From Azospirillum brasilense (GTDB taxonomy: Bacteria; Pseudomonadota; Alphaproteobacteria; Azospirillales; Azospirillaceae): 64,000 bases of DNA. A program made the translations under genes and the position numbers. The stretch is from NCBI RefSeq assembly GCF_003349955.1, contig NZ_QLKQ01000037.1, positions 1 through 64,000 of the forward strand, read 5' to 3'. A model generated the notes under the pieces. That model ran no database searches. It was not told where the DNA came from and saw nothing but the letters and a program-made list of their open reading frames with translations. The first letter of the stretch is position 1; every line of letters starts with the position of its first letter. Shown here piece by piece: positions 37,413 through 46,851 of this stretch.

Positions 37413-37895
37413 TCACCCCACCAAATGCCCGAGCGGCAGCGCCGTGCGGTAGCGCACCTGCTTCAGCGCGAAGCTGGAGCGGATGTTGGCGACCCCGGAA
37501 ATCCGCGTCAGATGCTCCTTCAGAAAGCGCTCGTAGCTGGCGAGGTCGGGCACCACCACGCGCAGCAGGTAATCGGCGTCGCCGGTCATCAGATAGCATT
37601 CCATCACCTCCGGCAGGGCCATCACGGCGGCCTCGAAGGCGTCGATCCGCTCCTCCACCTGCCGCTCCAGGCTGACGCTGACGAAGACGTTCACCGGCAG
37701 ATCGACCGCGGCGGGATCGACCAGCGCGACGTGCCGGGTGATGACGCCGGCCTCCTCCAGCGCCTTGACCCGGCGCAGGCAGGGGGACGGCGACAGGCCG
37801 ACGCGCTCCGCCAGCTCGTTGTTGGGCATCCGCCCGTCCTGCTGGAGCAGGGCCAGGATCTTGCGGTCAATGCGGTCGAGTTTGATTTTTGGCAT
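37413..37895 (-). CDS. Lrp/AsnC-family regulator
   Basis: A 160-residue regulator. The helix-turn-helix is at about residues 5-55 ([47 protein letters not shown]). The RAM effector domain (about 65-150) contains [21 protein letters not shown]. It is divergent from the E1-like enzyme gene with a 140-base gap. This pairing resembles mdeR beside the mdeA-mdeB methionine-catabolism genes of Pseudomonas putida, so it probably senses an amino acid and controls the neighbour. Confidence 0.93.
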   Translation of the reverse strand: MPKIKLDRIDRKILALLQQDGRMPNNELAERVGLSPSPCLRRVKALEEAGVITRHVALVDPAAVDLPVNVFVSVSLERQVEERIDAFEAAVMALPEVMECYLMTGDADYLLRVVVPDLASYERFLKEHLTRISGVANIRSSFALKQVRYRTALPLGHLVG

Positions 37896-38035
37896 TTCAT
37901 GCCGCCTGAAAGGTTTCTGCGCAATCTGATGCTAATCCGACGCGATTTCCGGCGCCACTTTGCAAACGCCTGCCGCGGCACAAATGATAGGCTTCACCAA
38001 CCATCGACCGCCGTTCCGTTGAAAGGGGAACAGAC

Positions 38036-40444
38036 ATGGACGCGACCGTTCCGAACCACGCCGACCTCGCCTGCCTGCGCGAGCTGGAGCGCAAGGTTCT
38101 CTGGCTCGCGTCCTGGACGATCCACAACGCCAACCACCTCCGCCCCAACCAGGACGGGCTGAAGATCGGCGGGCATCAGGCCTCCTCGGCCTCGCTGGCG
38201 ACGATTATGACGGCGCTCTATTTCCAGGCCCTGCGCCCGGAGGACCGGGTGGCGGTGAAGCCGCACGCCAGCCCGATCTTCCACGCCATCCAGTATCTGC
38301 TGGGCAACCAGACGCGCGCGAATCTGGAAAATTTCCGCGGTTTCAAGGGCGCCCAGTCCTACCCGTCGCGAACCAAGGACGTGGACGACGTGGACTTCTC
38401 CACCGGCTCGGTCGGGCTGGGGGTGGCGCAGACGCTCTTCGCCGCGCTGGTGCAGGACTATGTGAAGGCCAAGGGCTGGGCGAAGGATCGGCCGGAGGGA
38501 CGCATGGTGTCGCTGGTCGGCGACGCCGAGATGGACGAGGGCAACATCTTCGAAGCGCTTCAGGAAGGCTGGAAACACGGGCTGCGCAACACCTGGTGGA
38601 TCGTCGACTACAACCGCCAGAGCCTGGACGCGGTGATCCGCGAGGGGCTGTGGGAGCGGCTGGAGAACATCTTCCGCGCCTTCGGCTGGGACGTGGTGAT
38701 CCTGAAATACGGCGCCCTGATGCAGGCGGCCTTCCAGGAGGAGGGCGGCCAGCGCCTGCGCGACTGGATCGACCACTGCCCGAACCAGCTCTATTGCGCG
38801 CTGACCTACCAGGGCGGGGCGGCGTGGCGGAAGCGGCTGCTCGACGACCTCGGCGACCAGGGGCCGGTGACCCGGCTGATCGAGCGCCGCAGCGACGAGG
38901 AACTTGCCCTCTTGATGGGAAATCTCGGCGGCCACGACCTGCCCTCCCTGCTCGACGCCTTCGCCCAGGCCCGTACGCACGATCGGCCGGTCTGCTTCAT
39001 CGCCTACACGATCAAGGGCGCCGGCCTTCCGCTGGCCGGCCACAAGGACAACCATTCCGGCCTGATGACCCCGGCGCAGATGGAGGCGTTCCGCGCCGCA
39101 AACGCCGTCCGTCCGGGCCATGAGTGGGACCGCTTCGAAGGGCTGAGCCTGCCGGAGGCGGAGCTGGACGCCTTTCTGAAGCGGGTGCCCTTTGCGGCCA
39201 AGGGACGACGGCGCCACAGCGCGGCGACGGTCCCGGTGCCGGCGGCCCTGGTGACTCCGGCGCAGAAGGCGCTGTCCACCCAGGCCGCCTTTGGCCTGAT
39301 CCTGAACGAGCTGGGGCGGGAGAAGACCGAGCTGGCGGAACGCATCGTGACGACCGCGCCGGACGTGACGGTCTCCACCAACCTCGGCGCCTGGGTGAAC
39401 CGCCGCGGCCTGTTCGCCAAGAGCGCGCTGGCCGACCTGTTCAAGAAGGAGCGCATCCCCTCCACCTACACGTGGGACTTCTCGCCCGATGGTCAGCATT
39501 TCGAGCTGGGCATCGCCGAGTCCAACCTGTTCATTCTGCTGTCGGCGCTGGGCCTGTCGCACTCGCTGTTCGGGGAGCGGCTGCTGCCCATCGGCACCGT
39601 CTACGACCCCTTTGTCATGCGGGCGGCGGACCAGATGAACTACGCCTGCTATCAGGACGCGCGGTTCCTGCTGGTGGCGACCCCGTCCGGTGTGACGCTG
39701 GCGCCGGAGGGTGGGGCACACCAGTCCATCGCCACGCCGCTGGTCGGCATGGCCCAGGACGGGCTGGCCTGCTTCGAGCCGGCCTTCGCCGACGAGTTGG
39801 CCGTCACCATGCGCTGGGCCTTCGACTACATGCAGCGGGAGGGCGAGGGCGAGCCCGACGAGCGGACCTGGCTGCGCGACGAAACCGGTGGCTCGGTCTA
39901 TCTGCGCCTGTCCTCCCGCGTGCTGGAACAGCCGGTCCGGACCATGGACGCGGAGCTGGAGAACGGCATCGTCCAGGGCGCCTACTGGCTGCGCCGCCCC
40001 GGCCCGAACGCCCAGGTGGTGGTCGCCTACAGCGGCGTGGTGGCGCCGGAGGCCATCGAGGCGGTGGGCATGCTCGGCGAGGACCGCCGCGACGTCGGCC
40101 TGCTGGCCGTCACCTCCGCCGACCGTCTGCACGCCGGCTGGAGCGCCGCCCAGCGGGCGCGCGAGCGCGGCAAGCCCCACGCGCGCTCCCACGTCGAACG
40201 GCTGCTGGAGGGGGTGCCGTCCCATTGCGCGCTGGTGACCGTTCAGGACGGGCATCCGGCGGGGCTGGGCTGGCTGGGCTCGGTCCACGGCCACCGGACG
40301 CGGGCGCTGGGGGTGGAGCATTTCGGCCAGACCGGCACCATCGCCGACCTCTACCGCCACCACGGGATCGACGCCCAGGCCATCGTCCGCGCCGCGGAGG
40401 CGCTGTCGCCCGGCCGCCCGGTCCGCCATTTGAAGGCGGTGTGA
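38036..40444 (+). CDS. pyruvate-dehydrogenase-E1-like 2-oxoacid dehydrogenase / transketolase-family protein
   Basis: An 802-residue homodimeric-E1-type protein, slightly shorter than AceE (about 890). The thiamine-diphosphate motif is GDAEMDEGNIFEAL (about 162-175) ending in DYNRQSLD. The pyrimidine-binding half contains GIAESNLFILLSALGLS near 495, and a transketolase-type C-terminal domain follows. No E2 or E3 gene is adjacent, so it must borrow them or act differently. The divergent Lrp gene suggests 2-oxobutyrate or another amino-acid-derived 2-oxoacid as substrate (MdeB-like). That is inference. Confidence 0.88.
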   Translation: MDATVPNHADLACLRELERKVLWLASWTIHNANHLRPNQDGLKIGGHQASSASLATIMTALYFQALRPEDRVAVKPHASPIFHAIQYLLGNQTRANLENFRGFKGAQSYPSRTKDVDDVDFSTGSVGLGVAQTLFAALVQDYVKAKGWAKDRPEGRMVSLVGDAEMDEGNIFEALQEGWKHGLRNTWWIVDYNRQSLDAVIREGLWERLENIFRAFGWDVVILKYGALMQAAFQEEGGQRLRDWIDHCPNQLYCALTYQGGAAWRKRLLDDLGDQGPVTRLIERRSDEELALLMGNLGGHDLPSLLDAFAQARTHDRPVCFIAYTIKGAGLPLAGHKDNHSGLMTPAQMEAFRAANAVRPGHEWDRFEGLSLPEAELDAFLKRVPFAAKGRRRHSAATVPVPAALVTPAQKALSTQAAFGLILNELGREKTELAERIVTTAPDVTVSTNLGAWVNRRGLFAKSALADLFKKERIPSTYTWDFSPDGQHFELGIAESNLFILLSALGLSHSLFGERLLPIGTVYDPFVMRAADQMNYACYQDARFLLVATPSGVTLAPEGGAHQSIATPLVGMAQDGLACFEPAFADELAVTMRWAFDYMQREGEGEPDERTWLRDETGGSVYLRLSSRVLEQPVRTMDAELENGIVQGAYWLRRPGPNAQVVVAYSGVVAPEAIEAVGMLGEDRRDVGLLAVTSADRLHAGWSAAQRARERGKPHARSHVERLLEGVPSHCALVTVQDGHPAGLGWLGSVHGHRTRALGVEHFGQTGTIADLYRHHGIDAQAIVRAAEALSPGRPVRHLKAV

Positions 40445-40462
40445 GCTGGTCGGATCCGTCCA

Positions 40463-40996
40463 TCACTCGCGCCGGCCTGCCTGACGGATCATCCATAAAA
40501 AGAATAGAGCGCCGGCGCCGAAAAACGCCACGCCGCTAAGCAGTGTGATCTTATCCCATATGTCGCGCTTCATAGCGAAGTTGGCAAAAGCGACGAAGAC
40601 ACTCAGCAACGTCATGACAAGACTGAGACCAAAGAACACCCACAGGCTGCGTCGGTCGGATTTGCGGACAGACATGCGCGTTGCATCCGCCCATGTCATC
40701 CGCTCATCCGAAACCATATATTTTCGCACCATGATATAATTCACAAAAATCTGCATAATCAATCCCAGAATAATGGCGATCATCACCGTAAGAAATGATG
40801 ACTTTAACATAATCAAAATCAGACCTGAAATTGAACCAAAAACAACTGATCGCTTTGCAAAGGTCTTTATTTTATTCTCTTCTTGCTCGTTTGGGACAAT
40901 GCGGGCGCGACCGAACATGCCAAAGGGGAAATACAACCTTTGCCCAGTGGCACTGGTTTTGATCGTTGCTTCAGCCATGCTGTCGAGCAAGCCCAT
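40463..40996 (-). CDS. low-GC membrane protein of unknown function
   Basis: A 177-residue protein with a soluble N terminus (about 1-45) and four hydrophobic segments: about 48-64, 68-90, 118-138 and 150-170. I do not recognise the family. The gene and the 250 bases upstream are clearly AT-richer than every neighbour, with AAA, ATA and TTT codons that are rare elsewhere in the window, which suggests recent acquisition. GAGGG precedes the ATG at 40994-40996. Confidence 0.75.
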   Translation of the reverse strand: MGLLDSMAEATIKTSATGQRLYFPFGMFGRARIVPNEQEENKIKTFAKRSVVFGSISGLILIMLKSSFLTVMIAIILGLIMQIFVNYIMVRKYMVSDERMTWADATRMSVRKSDRRSLWVFFGLSLVMTLLSVFVAFANFAMKRDIWDKITLLSGVAFFGAGALFFLWMIRQAGRRE

Positions 40997-41252
40997 TGCA
41001 TACCCTCATTCAACCCACGGAATATAAACAATGGTAGTGCGCAATCGCTTGCGAAGACAATCCGAATCAGAGAGCTTATCGACAATTAATCTATCAAAAG
41101 TAATATTCACAATGAAAAGGCGGCGGGTTGGTTGAGAAAACCCCCGGATGTGGGAAAGCGGTGCGATCCGGGGGCGCACCGTGACGCCACGCGCCCAGGA
41201 TCACCACATAAGGAATGCACCCACATCGGTCACAGCGCGAGGCGAGGTCGGG
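40997..41252. other. AT-rich intergenic region
   Basis: 256 bases between divergent genes, AT-rich over its left half. I see no clear gene. It includes a CGCAA-TCGC-TTGCG inverted repeat near 41039 and a GGTGCG/CGCACC hairpin near 41160-41180. It probably holds the promoter of the low-GC gene. Confidence 0.4.
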
Positions 41253-42338
41253 ATGAGCTGGTCGATCCCCATCGGCACCGTAAAGGGCACGGTGATCCGC
41301 ATCCACATCACCTTCTTCCTGTTCCTTCTGTGGATCGGCGCCGCCTACCACGCGCAGGGCGGCTGGCCGGCGGCGCTGGAGGGGGTGGTCTTCCTCTCGC
41401 TGCTGTTCCTCTGCGTGCTGCTGCACGAGTTCGGGCATGTCTTCGCCGCCCGGCGCTATGGCGTCCGCACACCAGACATCACCCTGCTGCCCATCGGCGG
41501 GGTGGCCCGTCTGGAGCGCCTGCCGGAAAAGCCGTCGCAGGAGCTGGTGGTGGCGCTGGCGGGGCCGGCGGTCAATCTGGTGATCGCGGCGCTGCTCTAC
41601 GCGGCGCTCGGCGGCTTCGTGCCGGCGGAAGCGGCGGAGGTGCGGAACGCCGGCATCGACGTGCTGTCGCGGCTGGCCGTGGTCAACCTGTTCCTCGCCC
41701 TGTTCAACCTGATCCCGGCCTTCCCCATGGACGGCGGGCGCGTGCTGAGGGCGGTGCTGGCGAGTCGCATGGGCTATGTCCGCGGCACCCAGGTGGCGGC
41801 CTCCGTCGGGCAGGCGGTGGCCATCGGTCTGGGGCTGCTCGGGCTGTTCGGCAACCCGATGCTGCTGTTCATCGCGCTGTTCGTCTATCTGGGCGCCTCG
41901 TCGGAGGCGCACGCGGTGCAGATGCGCGAGATCACCCACGGCGTGGTCGTGTCCGACGCCATGGTCACCCGCTTCGAGACGCTGCCGCCCTCCGGCGTGC
42001 TGGAGGACGCCGTGCAATGCCTGATCCGCACGACCCAGCACGAGTTTCCCGTGGTGGATGGCGCCGGCACGCTGCGCGGCGTGCTGACCCGCGACGACCT
42101 GATCCGCGCCCTGCGCGACCGCGGCCCGGACACGCCGGTTCTGGAGGTGATGCGCCCCGACATCCCGGTGATGCACCGGCACGGCAAACTGGAGGAGGCG
42201 CTGCGGCTGATGCAGGAGAAGAGCCTGCCCGCCGTCGGCGTCGACGACGGGAACGGCCGGCTGGTCGGTCTGGTGACTCCGGAGAATGTGGGGGAGATGA
42301 TGATGGTCCAGGCCGCCCGGCACGCGCTTCGCCGCTGA
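41253..42338 (+). CDS. site-2 protease family (M50) metalloprotease with CBS domains
   Basis: A 361-residue intramembrane metalloprotease-like protein. The zinc site HEFGH is at 58-62 in a membrane helix, and the third ligand is Asp160 in NLIPAFPMDGGR. Five to six helices lie before residue 225. Two C-terminal CBS domains (about 235-285 and 300-355) suggest control by an adenosine nucleotide. The ATG at 41253 follows GAGGTCGG. Substrate unknown; it stands apart from any sigma/anti-sigma pair in this window. Confidence 0.92.
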   Translation: MSWSIPIGTVKGTVIRIHITFFLFLLWIGAAYHAQGGWPAALEGVVFLSLLFLCVLLHEFGHVFAARRYGVRTPDITLLPIGGVARLERLPEKPSQELVVALAGPAVNLVIAALLYAALGGFVPAEAAEVRNAGIDVLSRLAVVNLFLALFNLIPAFPMDGGRVLRAVLASRMGYVRGTQVAASVGQAVAIGLGLLGLFGNPMLLFIALFVYLGASSEAHAVQMREITHGVVVSDAMVTRFETLPPSGVLEDAVQCLIRTTQHEFPVVDGAGTLRGVLTRDDLIRALRDRGPDTPVLEVMRPDIPVMHRHGKLEEALRLMQEKSLPAVGVDDGNGRLVGLVTPENVGEMMMVQAARHALRR

Positions 42339-42442
42339 TGCCCTCCCCCTTCCGTTGCGCGGCCACTCCCTTCGGGAACAAGCGGCGGGCGGGGTCATTG
42401 TGCTAGGACAGCGGATGCCCCCACACGGGAAGGGAGGATGAC

Positions 42443-42910
42443 ATGGCGATGCGCTCCACGCGCCGGGCGGCGTTGGCCCTGGCCGGATTCGCCGGGATGA
42501 CCGCCGCCATGGCGGGGCGGAAGGCCGCGGCTGACCAGCCCGGCGTCCACCGCGTCGCCATCCAGGTCAGCAGCAACGACCCGGCGCTGATGAACATGGC
42601 GCTGAACAACGTCAAGAACATCATCGAATACTACAAGACCATCGGCGAAACGGTGGAGGTCGAGCTGGTCACCTTCGGCCCCGGCCTTCACATGCTGCGC
42701 GCCGACCGCTCGCCGGTGAAGGAGCGGCTGGCGTCGCTGAAGGGCAGCCTGCCGACCCTGACCTATTCCGCCTGCGAGAACACCCGCAACGGCATGATCC
42801 GCGTCGAGCAGGGCGAGGTCCCCATGGTGCCGGAAGCCAAGCTGGTGCCCTCCGGCGTCGTCCGCCTGATGCAGCTTCAGGAAGAGGGCTGGTCCTACCT
42901 CCGCCCGTAA
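42443..42910 (+). CDS. secreted DsrE-family protein
   Basis: A 155-residue protein. The N-terminal signal is about residues 1-30 (basic start, then a helix ALAGFAGMTAAMAG; the TRRAALALAG run is twin-arginine-like). The DsrE-like fold follows, with VAIQVSSNDPALMNMALNNVKNI and a Cys in TYSACENTRNGM that matches the position of the functional Cys in DsrE/DsrF-type proteins. Such proteins take part in sulfur relay or are of unknown role. Strong ribosome site AGGGAGG. Confidence 0.85.
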   Translation: MAMRSTRRAALALAGFAGMTAAMAGRKAAADQPGVHRVAIQVSSNDPALMNMALNNVKNIIEYYKTIGETVEVELVTFGPGLHMLRADRSPVKERLASLKGSLPTLTYSACENTRNGMIRVEQGEVPMVPEAKLVPSGVVRLMQLQEEGWSYLRP

Positions 42911-42920
42911 TGACGGCGCC

Positions 42921-43745
42921 TCACTCGGCGTCGATGTCCTTCAGCAGGGCTGCGGTGACTGCCCCCACGGTCCCGGCGCCGATGGCCTGTGCGTCGACGC
43001 GCAGCAGCGGGCGCAGTCCCAGGCTGTTGGTCAGGAAGGCTTCCTCCGCCGCCAGCAGATCGGCAACGGACAGCGGCGCCTCCCCGGCATCGCTCCGTTC
43101 CAGGATCAGCGCGCGGCGGATGCCCGGCAGGGCGCCCTCGGCGACCGGCGGGGTCAGCAGGCGCCCGTCCCGGACGATGAACAGGTTGGCGACGCTGGAT
43201 TCGGCCAGACGCCCCGCGCTGTTGAGCAGGAGCGCCTCCCCCGCGCCGCGCGTCGCCGCCTCCCGCCGGGCGAGGATGGAATCCAGATAGTTCAGCGACT
43301 TCACGCGCGACAGCGGCGAATGCTCGTTGCGCCGGGTGGTCCGGGCGATGACCGCCTCCACCGGGCCGGCGGGCGGCGGCGCGGGGGCCAGCGTCATCAG
43401 CAGCGTCGGCACGGCGTCCGCCGGCGGAAGGACGCCGCGCGCTCCGGTCCCCCGCGTCAGCGTGATCCGCAGCACGCCCTCCGCAAAGCCATCCCCCTGC
43501 GCTCCCGCCGCGATCAGCGCTTCGACGGCGACGGCCAGCGCCGCCGCGTCGTGGGGAAGCGGCAGGCCGAGCAGCGCCGCGCCGTCCGCCAGCCGGGCGA
43601 GATGCCGGTCAAGATGACGGGTGGTGCCGCCGGCCACCCGGATCGTCTCGAACAGCCCGTCACCCAACGTGAAACCACGGTCCGCCGGGTCGATCCGCGC
43701 CTCCTCCGCCGGCAGAAGGCGCCCGTTCAGCCAGACGACGCTCAT
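42921..43745 (-). CDS. pabC: aminotransferase class IV, probable aminodeoxychorismate lyase
   Basis: A 274-residue PLP enzyme of fold type IV. The PLP Lys is Lys149 in RVKSLNYLDSILARREA. The start WLNGRLLPAEEARIDPADRGFTLGDGLFETIRV is typical. Family IV also includes branched-chain and D-amino-acid aminotransferases. The four-base overlap with pabB strongly favours PabC, which forms 4-aminobenzoate and pyruvate from aminodeoxychorismate in folate synthesis. Confidence 0.9.
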   Translation of the reverse strand: MSVVWLNGRLLPAEEARIDPADRGFTLGDGLFETIRVAGGTTRHLDRHLARLADGAALLGLPLPHDAAALAVAVEALIAAGAQGDGFAEGVLRITLTRGTGARGVLPPADAVPTLLMTLAPAPPPAGPVEAVIARTTRRNEHSPLSRVKSLNYLDSILARREAATRGAGEALLLNSAGRLAESSVANLFIVRDGRLLTPPVAEGALPGIRRALILERSDAGEAPLSVADLLAAEEAFLTNSLGLRPLLRVDAQAIGAGTVGAVTAALLKDIDAE

Positions 43746-45103
43746 GCCCGGGGTTCCTCCAACGCGCGGAGCTGGGCGCGAATCTTGACCATCATCTCCT
43801 CATGCTCGTCCGCCGGGTCGGAATCGGCGACGATGCCGCCGCCGGCCTGGGCGATCACCGCATCGGGCGTGATGGAGAGGGTGCGGATGACGATGCTGCT
43901 GTCCATCGCGCCGTCGAAGCCGAGCCAGGCGACCGAGCCGCAATAGGCACCGCGCCGCGCCACCTCCAGCTCGTCGATGATCTGCATGGCGCGGATCTTG
44001 GGCGCTCCGGTGATCGAGCCACCGGGCAGCGCCGCCCGCAGCAGGTCCACCGCCCCCAGGCCGGGCCGCAGCCGCGCCGTGACCACCGAGACGAGGTGAT
44101 GGACGCTGGCGAAGCTCTCCAGCCCGTGGAGCGTCGGCACCCGGACGCTGCCGATCCGCGACACCCGGCCGAGGTCGTTGCGCAGGAGGTCGGTGATCAT
44201 CAGGTTCTCCGCCCGGTCCTTGACGCTGGCCACCAGCTCAGCGGCGGCGGCGGCGTCCGCGGCGGGATCGGCGTGGCGCGGGCGGGTGCCCTTGATCGGA
44301 CGCGTCTCCACCTCCCCGGCGGCGCTGAGGCGGATGAAGCGTTCCGGCGAGGCGCTGGCGATGCGCAGGCGCGGGCCGCAGTCGAGAAAGGCGGCGAAGG
44401 GCGCCGGGCTGATGGCGCGCAGCCGTCGGTACAGGGCGTAGGCGTCCAGCCCGTCACGCCGCTCGGCCAGGAAGCGCTGGGTGAAGTTGGCCTGATAGAT
44501 GTCGCCGGCCCGGATGTACTCCAGCACCCGCCCCACCCGCGCCAGATAGTCGTCGCGGTCCAGTTCGCTCCACCAGGGAGCAGCCGGGACGGGGCCGAGG
44601 GGGGACGCTCCGCCGGCCTCCAGCCGGGCCGCCAGGGCGCGGGCGCGCCCCTCCGCCTCCGGGCGGGCGGCGATCACCCAGGCGCGGCGTTCCGCATGGT
44701 CGAAGGCGGCCACCGCGTCGTAGAAGCCGAAGGCCATCTCCGGCTGGCCGCCGGGGTTGGCGTGGCGCGAGGGTACCCGCTCCAGCCGCAGCCCCGCCTC
44801 GTAGCCGATGAAGCCGACCGCCCCGCCGCAAAAGGGCGCCGGTCCCGGCGGCCCCTCGGGCTTGGCGTGGCGCGCCAACTCGTCGGCCAGCACGGCGAAG
44901 GGGTCGCCGTCCACCGGCCGGCCGTCGAGATGCGCCCGCCCGTCCAGCGACTCCAGCGTGCGGAAGGGCTCCGCCGCGATGTAGCTGTAGCGGCCATGGG
45001 CGGGGTGCGGGGCGGCGCTGTCGAGCAGCATCGACCAGGGCTGTCCGGACAGGGCGCGGAAGGCCTCCGCCGGATCGGCGCATGACAAGGGGATCGCCAG
45101 CAT
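43742..45103 (-). CDS. pabB: aminodeoxychorismate synthase component I
   Basis: About 453 residues of the chorismate-utilising family. The motif PIKGTRPRH identifies PabB rather than TrpE, which has PIAGT. Other signatures are LMITDLLRNDLGRV and LPGGSITGAPKIRAM. PabB converts chorismate to aminodeoxychorismate using ammonia from PabA; no pabA gene is visible in the window. The ATG at 45103 has AGGAAG upstream. A GTG at 45136 overlapping the SDR stop is the alternative start but lacks a ribosome site. Confidence 0.94.
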   Translation of the reverse strand: MLAIPLSCADPAEAFRALSGQPWSMLLDSAAPHPAHGRYSYIAAEPFRTLESLDGRAHLDGRPVDGDPFAVLADELARHAKPEGPPGPAPFCGGAVGFIGYEAGLRLERVPSRHANPGGQPEMAFGFYDAVAAFDHAERRAWVIAARPEAEGRARALAARLEAGGASPLGPVPAAPWWSELDRDDYLARVGRVLEYIRAGDIYQANFTQRFLAERRDGLDAYALYRRLRAISPAPFAAFLDCGPRLRIASASPERFIRLSAAGEVETRPIKGTRPRHADPAADAAAAAELVASVKDRAENLMITDLLRNDLGRVSRIGSVRVPTLHGLESFASVHHLVSVVTARLRPGLGAVDLLRAALPGGSITGAPKIRAMQIIDELEVARRGAYCGSVAWLGFDGAMDSSIVIRTLSITPDAVIAQAGGGIVADSDPADEHEEMMVKIRAQLRALEEPRA

Positions 45104-45132
45104 GGCGGCGCAGCTTCCTGTAAGACCGGCCT

Positions 45133-45924
45133 TCACATGAGAATGGTGGCGCCGCCGTCAACCACCAACACATGCCCGTTGACGTAGGACGCGGCGGGCG
45201 AGGCCAGGAACACCGCGGCCCCGGCGATCTCCTCCGGGCGGCCCCAGCGACCCATCGGGGTGCGCCCCTCGAAATAGGCGGACAGGGCCGGGTTGCCGGT
45301 GATGCCGGCGTTGGTCTCCGTCGCGAAGAAACCCGGCGCGATGGCGTTGCTGGTCAGGCCCTTTCCGCCATATTCGGCGGCGAGCGCCCGCACCATGCCG
45401 GCCAGCCCGGCCTTGGCGGCGGCGTAGACCGCGTCGTTGGCGCGGGCGATCTGCCCGGAGATGGAGGTCACCGTGATCAGCCGCCCGAAGCCCTGGGGCA
45501 GCATCAGCCGCGCCGCCTCCCGCGCCAGGATCAGGCCGGCGGCCAGATCGACGTTGAGCAGCTCGCTGATTTCCTCGTCCGCGAAATCGGTCAGCGGCTT
45601 GCGGTTGCGCTGCCCGACATTCTGGACCAGCACGTCGAGCCGCCCATGGTCCCGCCCGATCCGCGCAAAGGCGTCCCGCACCGCCTCCCGGTCGGCCACG
45701 TCGAAGGCCAGCACCGAGGCCCGCCCGCCCGCCGCGGCAATGGCCTCGGCCACCGGCTCCAGCCGCGCGGCGTCACGCCCGTTCAGCAGCACATGGGCGC
45801 CCGACCCGGCCATGGCGCGGGCGATTTCCAGACCCAGCCCGCGCCCGGACCCGGTGACCAGCGCCACCCGGCCTTCCAGCGAGAACTGCGACAAATACGG
45901 GAGATGCGGAGCGGTCATGGTCAC
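45133..45924 (-). CDS. short-chain dehydrogenase/reductase (gluconate 5-dehydrogenase-like)
   Basis: A 263-residue SDR. The cofactor motif TGSGRGLG is at 24-31; NVGQRN, the catalytic Ser in TVTSISG and YAAAK near 166 are present, ending in VNGHVLVVDGGATILM. Its position immediately before pabB suggests joint transcription, though no folate role is known for such an enzyme. Sequence style is closest to gluconate/2-keto-acid SDRs. The function is not decided by the sequence. Confidence 0.88.
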   Translation of the reverse strand: MTMTAPHLPYLSQFSLEGRVALVTGSGRGLGLEIARAMAGSGAHVLLNGRDAARLEPVAEAIAAAGGRASVLAFDVADREAVRDAFARIGRDHGRLDVLVQNVGQRNRKPLTDFADEEISELLNVDLAAGLILAREAARLMLPQGFGRLITVTSISGQIARANDAVYAAAKAGLAGMVRALAAEYGGKGLTSNAIAPGFFATETNAGITGNPALSAYFEGRTPMGRWGRPEEIAGAAVFLASPAASYVNGHVLVVDGGATILM

Positions 45925-46006
45925 CGATGCGGAGGGCGTGAGCGGTTTTCAGGTTTAGCAGATGCTCCGCCGGATGGCACCCCGTTCGGCGTCCGATTTC
46001 GGGGGG

Positions 46007-46597
46007 TCAGGCGCGGGGAAGCAGTTCCACCGTTTCCGCGATGGTCCAGCCGTCCGCCCGCACCAGCCGCCCGAGGCGCCCGTACAGCGTGGCGCCGGGG
46101 GACACCCGCCCCTCCGCCGCCCAGACCTGGTCGGCGGGCGCGGCCAGCAGGCCCAGCACCTCAACCGAGAAGGCGACCCCGTGGCTTGCCAGCAGGCGCC
46201 CGAAGGGCTCCGTCCCCTCGCGAAGCTGTTCGGCGAAGGCCGCGGGAAAGCCGTCGAGCGCGATGCGGATGCTCGCCAGCTCCACCGGCAGCGCGTCCGG
46301 ACCGACGGTCAGCACGATGTCGCGCCACAGCGCCGTGCCGTCCGGCTCCGTCCACTGGCGCAGCACCCGCACGCCCACCGGCTCGCCCCACCGCTCCGAC
46401 AGGACGGCGGTCATGCCGTGGTCGTGGTCGAGCAGCGTCCGGAAGGGCGCCGGTACCACAGTGCCGGGAAGCGTGGACAGCGCCCGCGCTCCGGCCCCCC
46501 ATCCCGCCGTCAGAGTCCGCGCGCGCGCCAGGGCGGAACCGGACTCGTCCACGGAGGTGCAGCCGGCGGCGGAGGCGGACGAAAAGGAAGGCTTCAT
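46007..46597 (-). CDS. chorismate-lyase-like protein (UbiC/DUF98 fold)
   Basis: A 196-residue protein. Segments match the chorismate-lyase fold: a Leu-Asp-His-Asp-type LLDHDHGMTAVL strand near residue 60, VLRQWTEPDGTALWRDIVLTVG with Arg-Asp in the middle, and GTEPFGRLLASHGV near the end. The UbiC family forms 4-hydroxybenzoate and pyruvate from chorismate. The start ATG at 46595-46597 is chosen because the longer frame is low-complexity. It is upstream of the SDR-pabB-pabC genes on the same strand, a chorismate-centred neighbourhood. Confidence 0.7.
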   Translation of the reverse strand: MKPSFSSASAAGCTSVDESGSALARARTLTAGWGAGARALSTLPGTVVPAPFRTLLDHDHGMTAVLSERWGEPVGVRVLRQWTEPDGTALWRDIVLTVGPDALPVELASIRIALDGFPAAFAEQLREGTEPFGRLLASHGVAFSVEVLGLLAAPADQVWAAEGRVSPGATLYGRLGRLVRADGWTIAETVELLPRA

Positions 46598-46851
46598 TCG
46601 AAAATCGCGGTTCTGCGGAAGGATTTGGCCGCTCCCGAAGTGGGAAGGGCCATGGGTCGGCATTCTAGGAACAGCGCCGCACCGACCGCAATGCCGAAGG
46701 CGCACATCGCAGGATCGCGCCACTCGCTTGACCCCACAATGAAAAGGGGTGCCGGCCGCAGCCCTGTCCCGCGCCGCCGGCCTCTTGCGCCTGCCGCGCG
46801 CTGCATTAGATCACGCTCATAAAGTTGCCCGTTCCGGAGGGAAGCCGCGCC

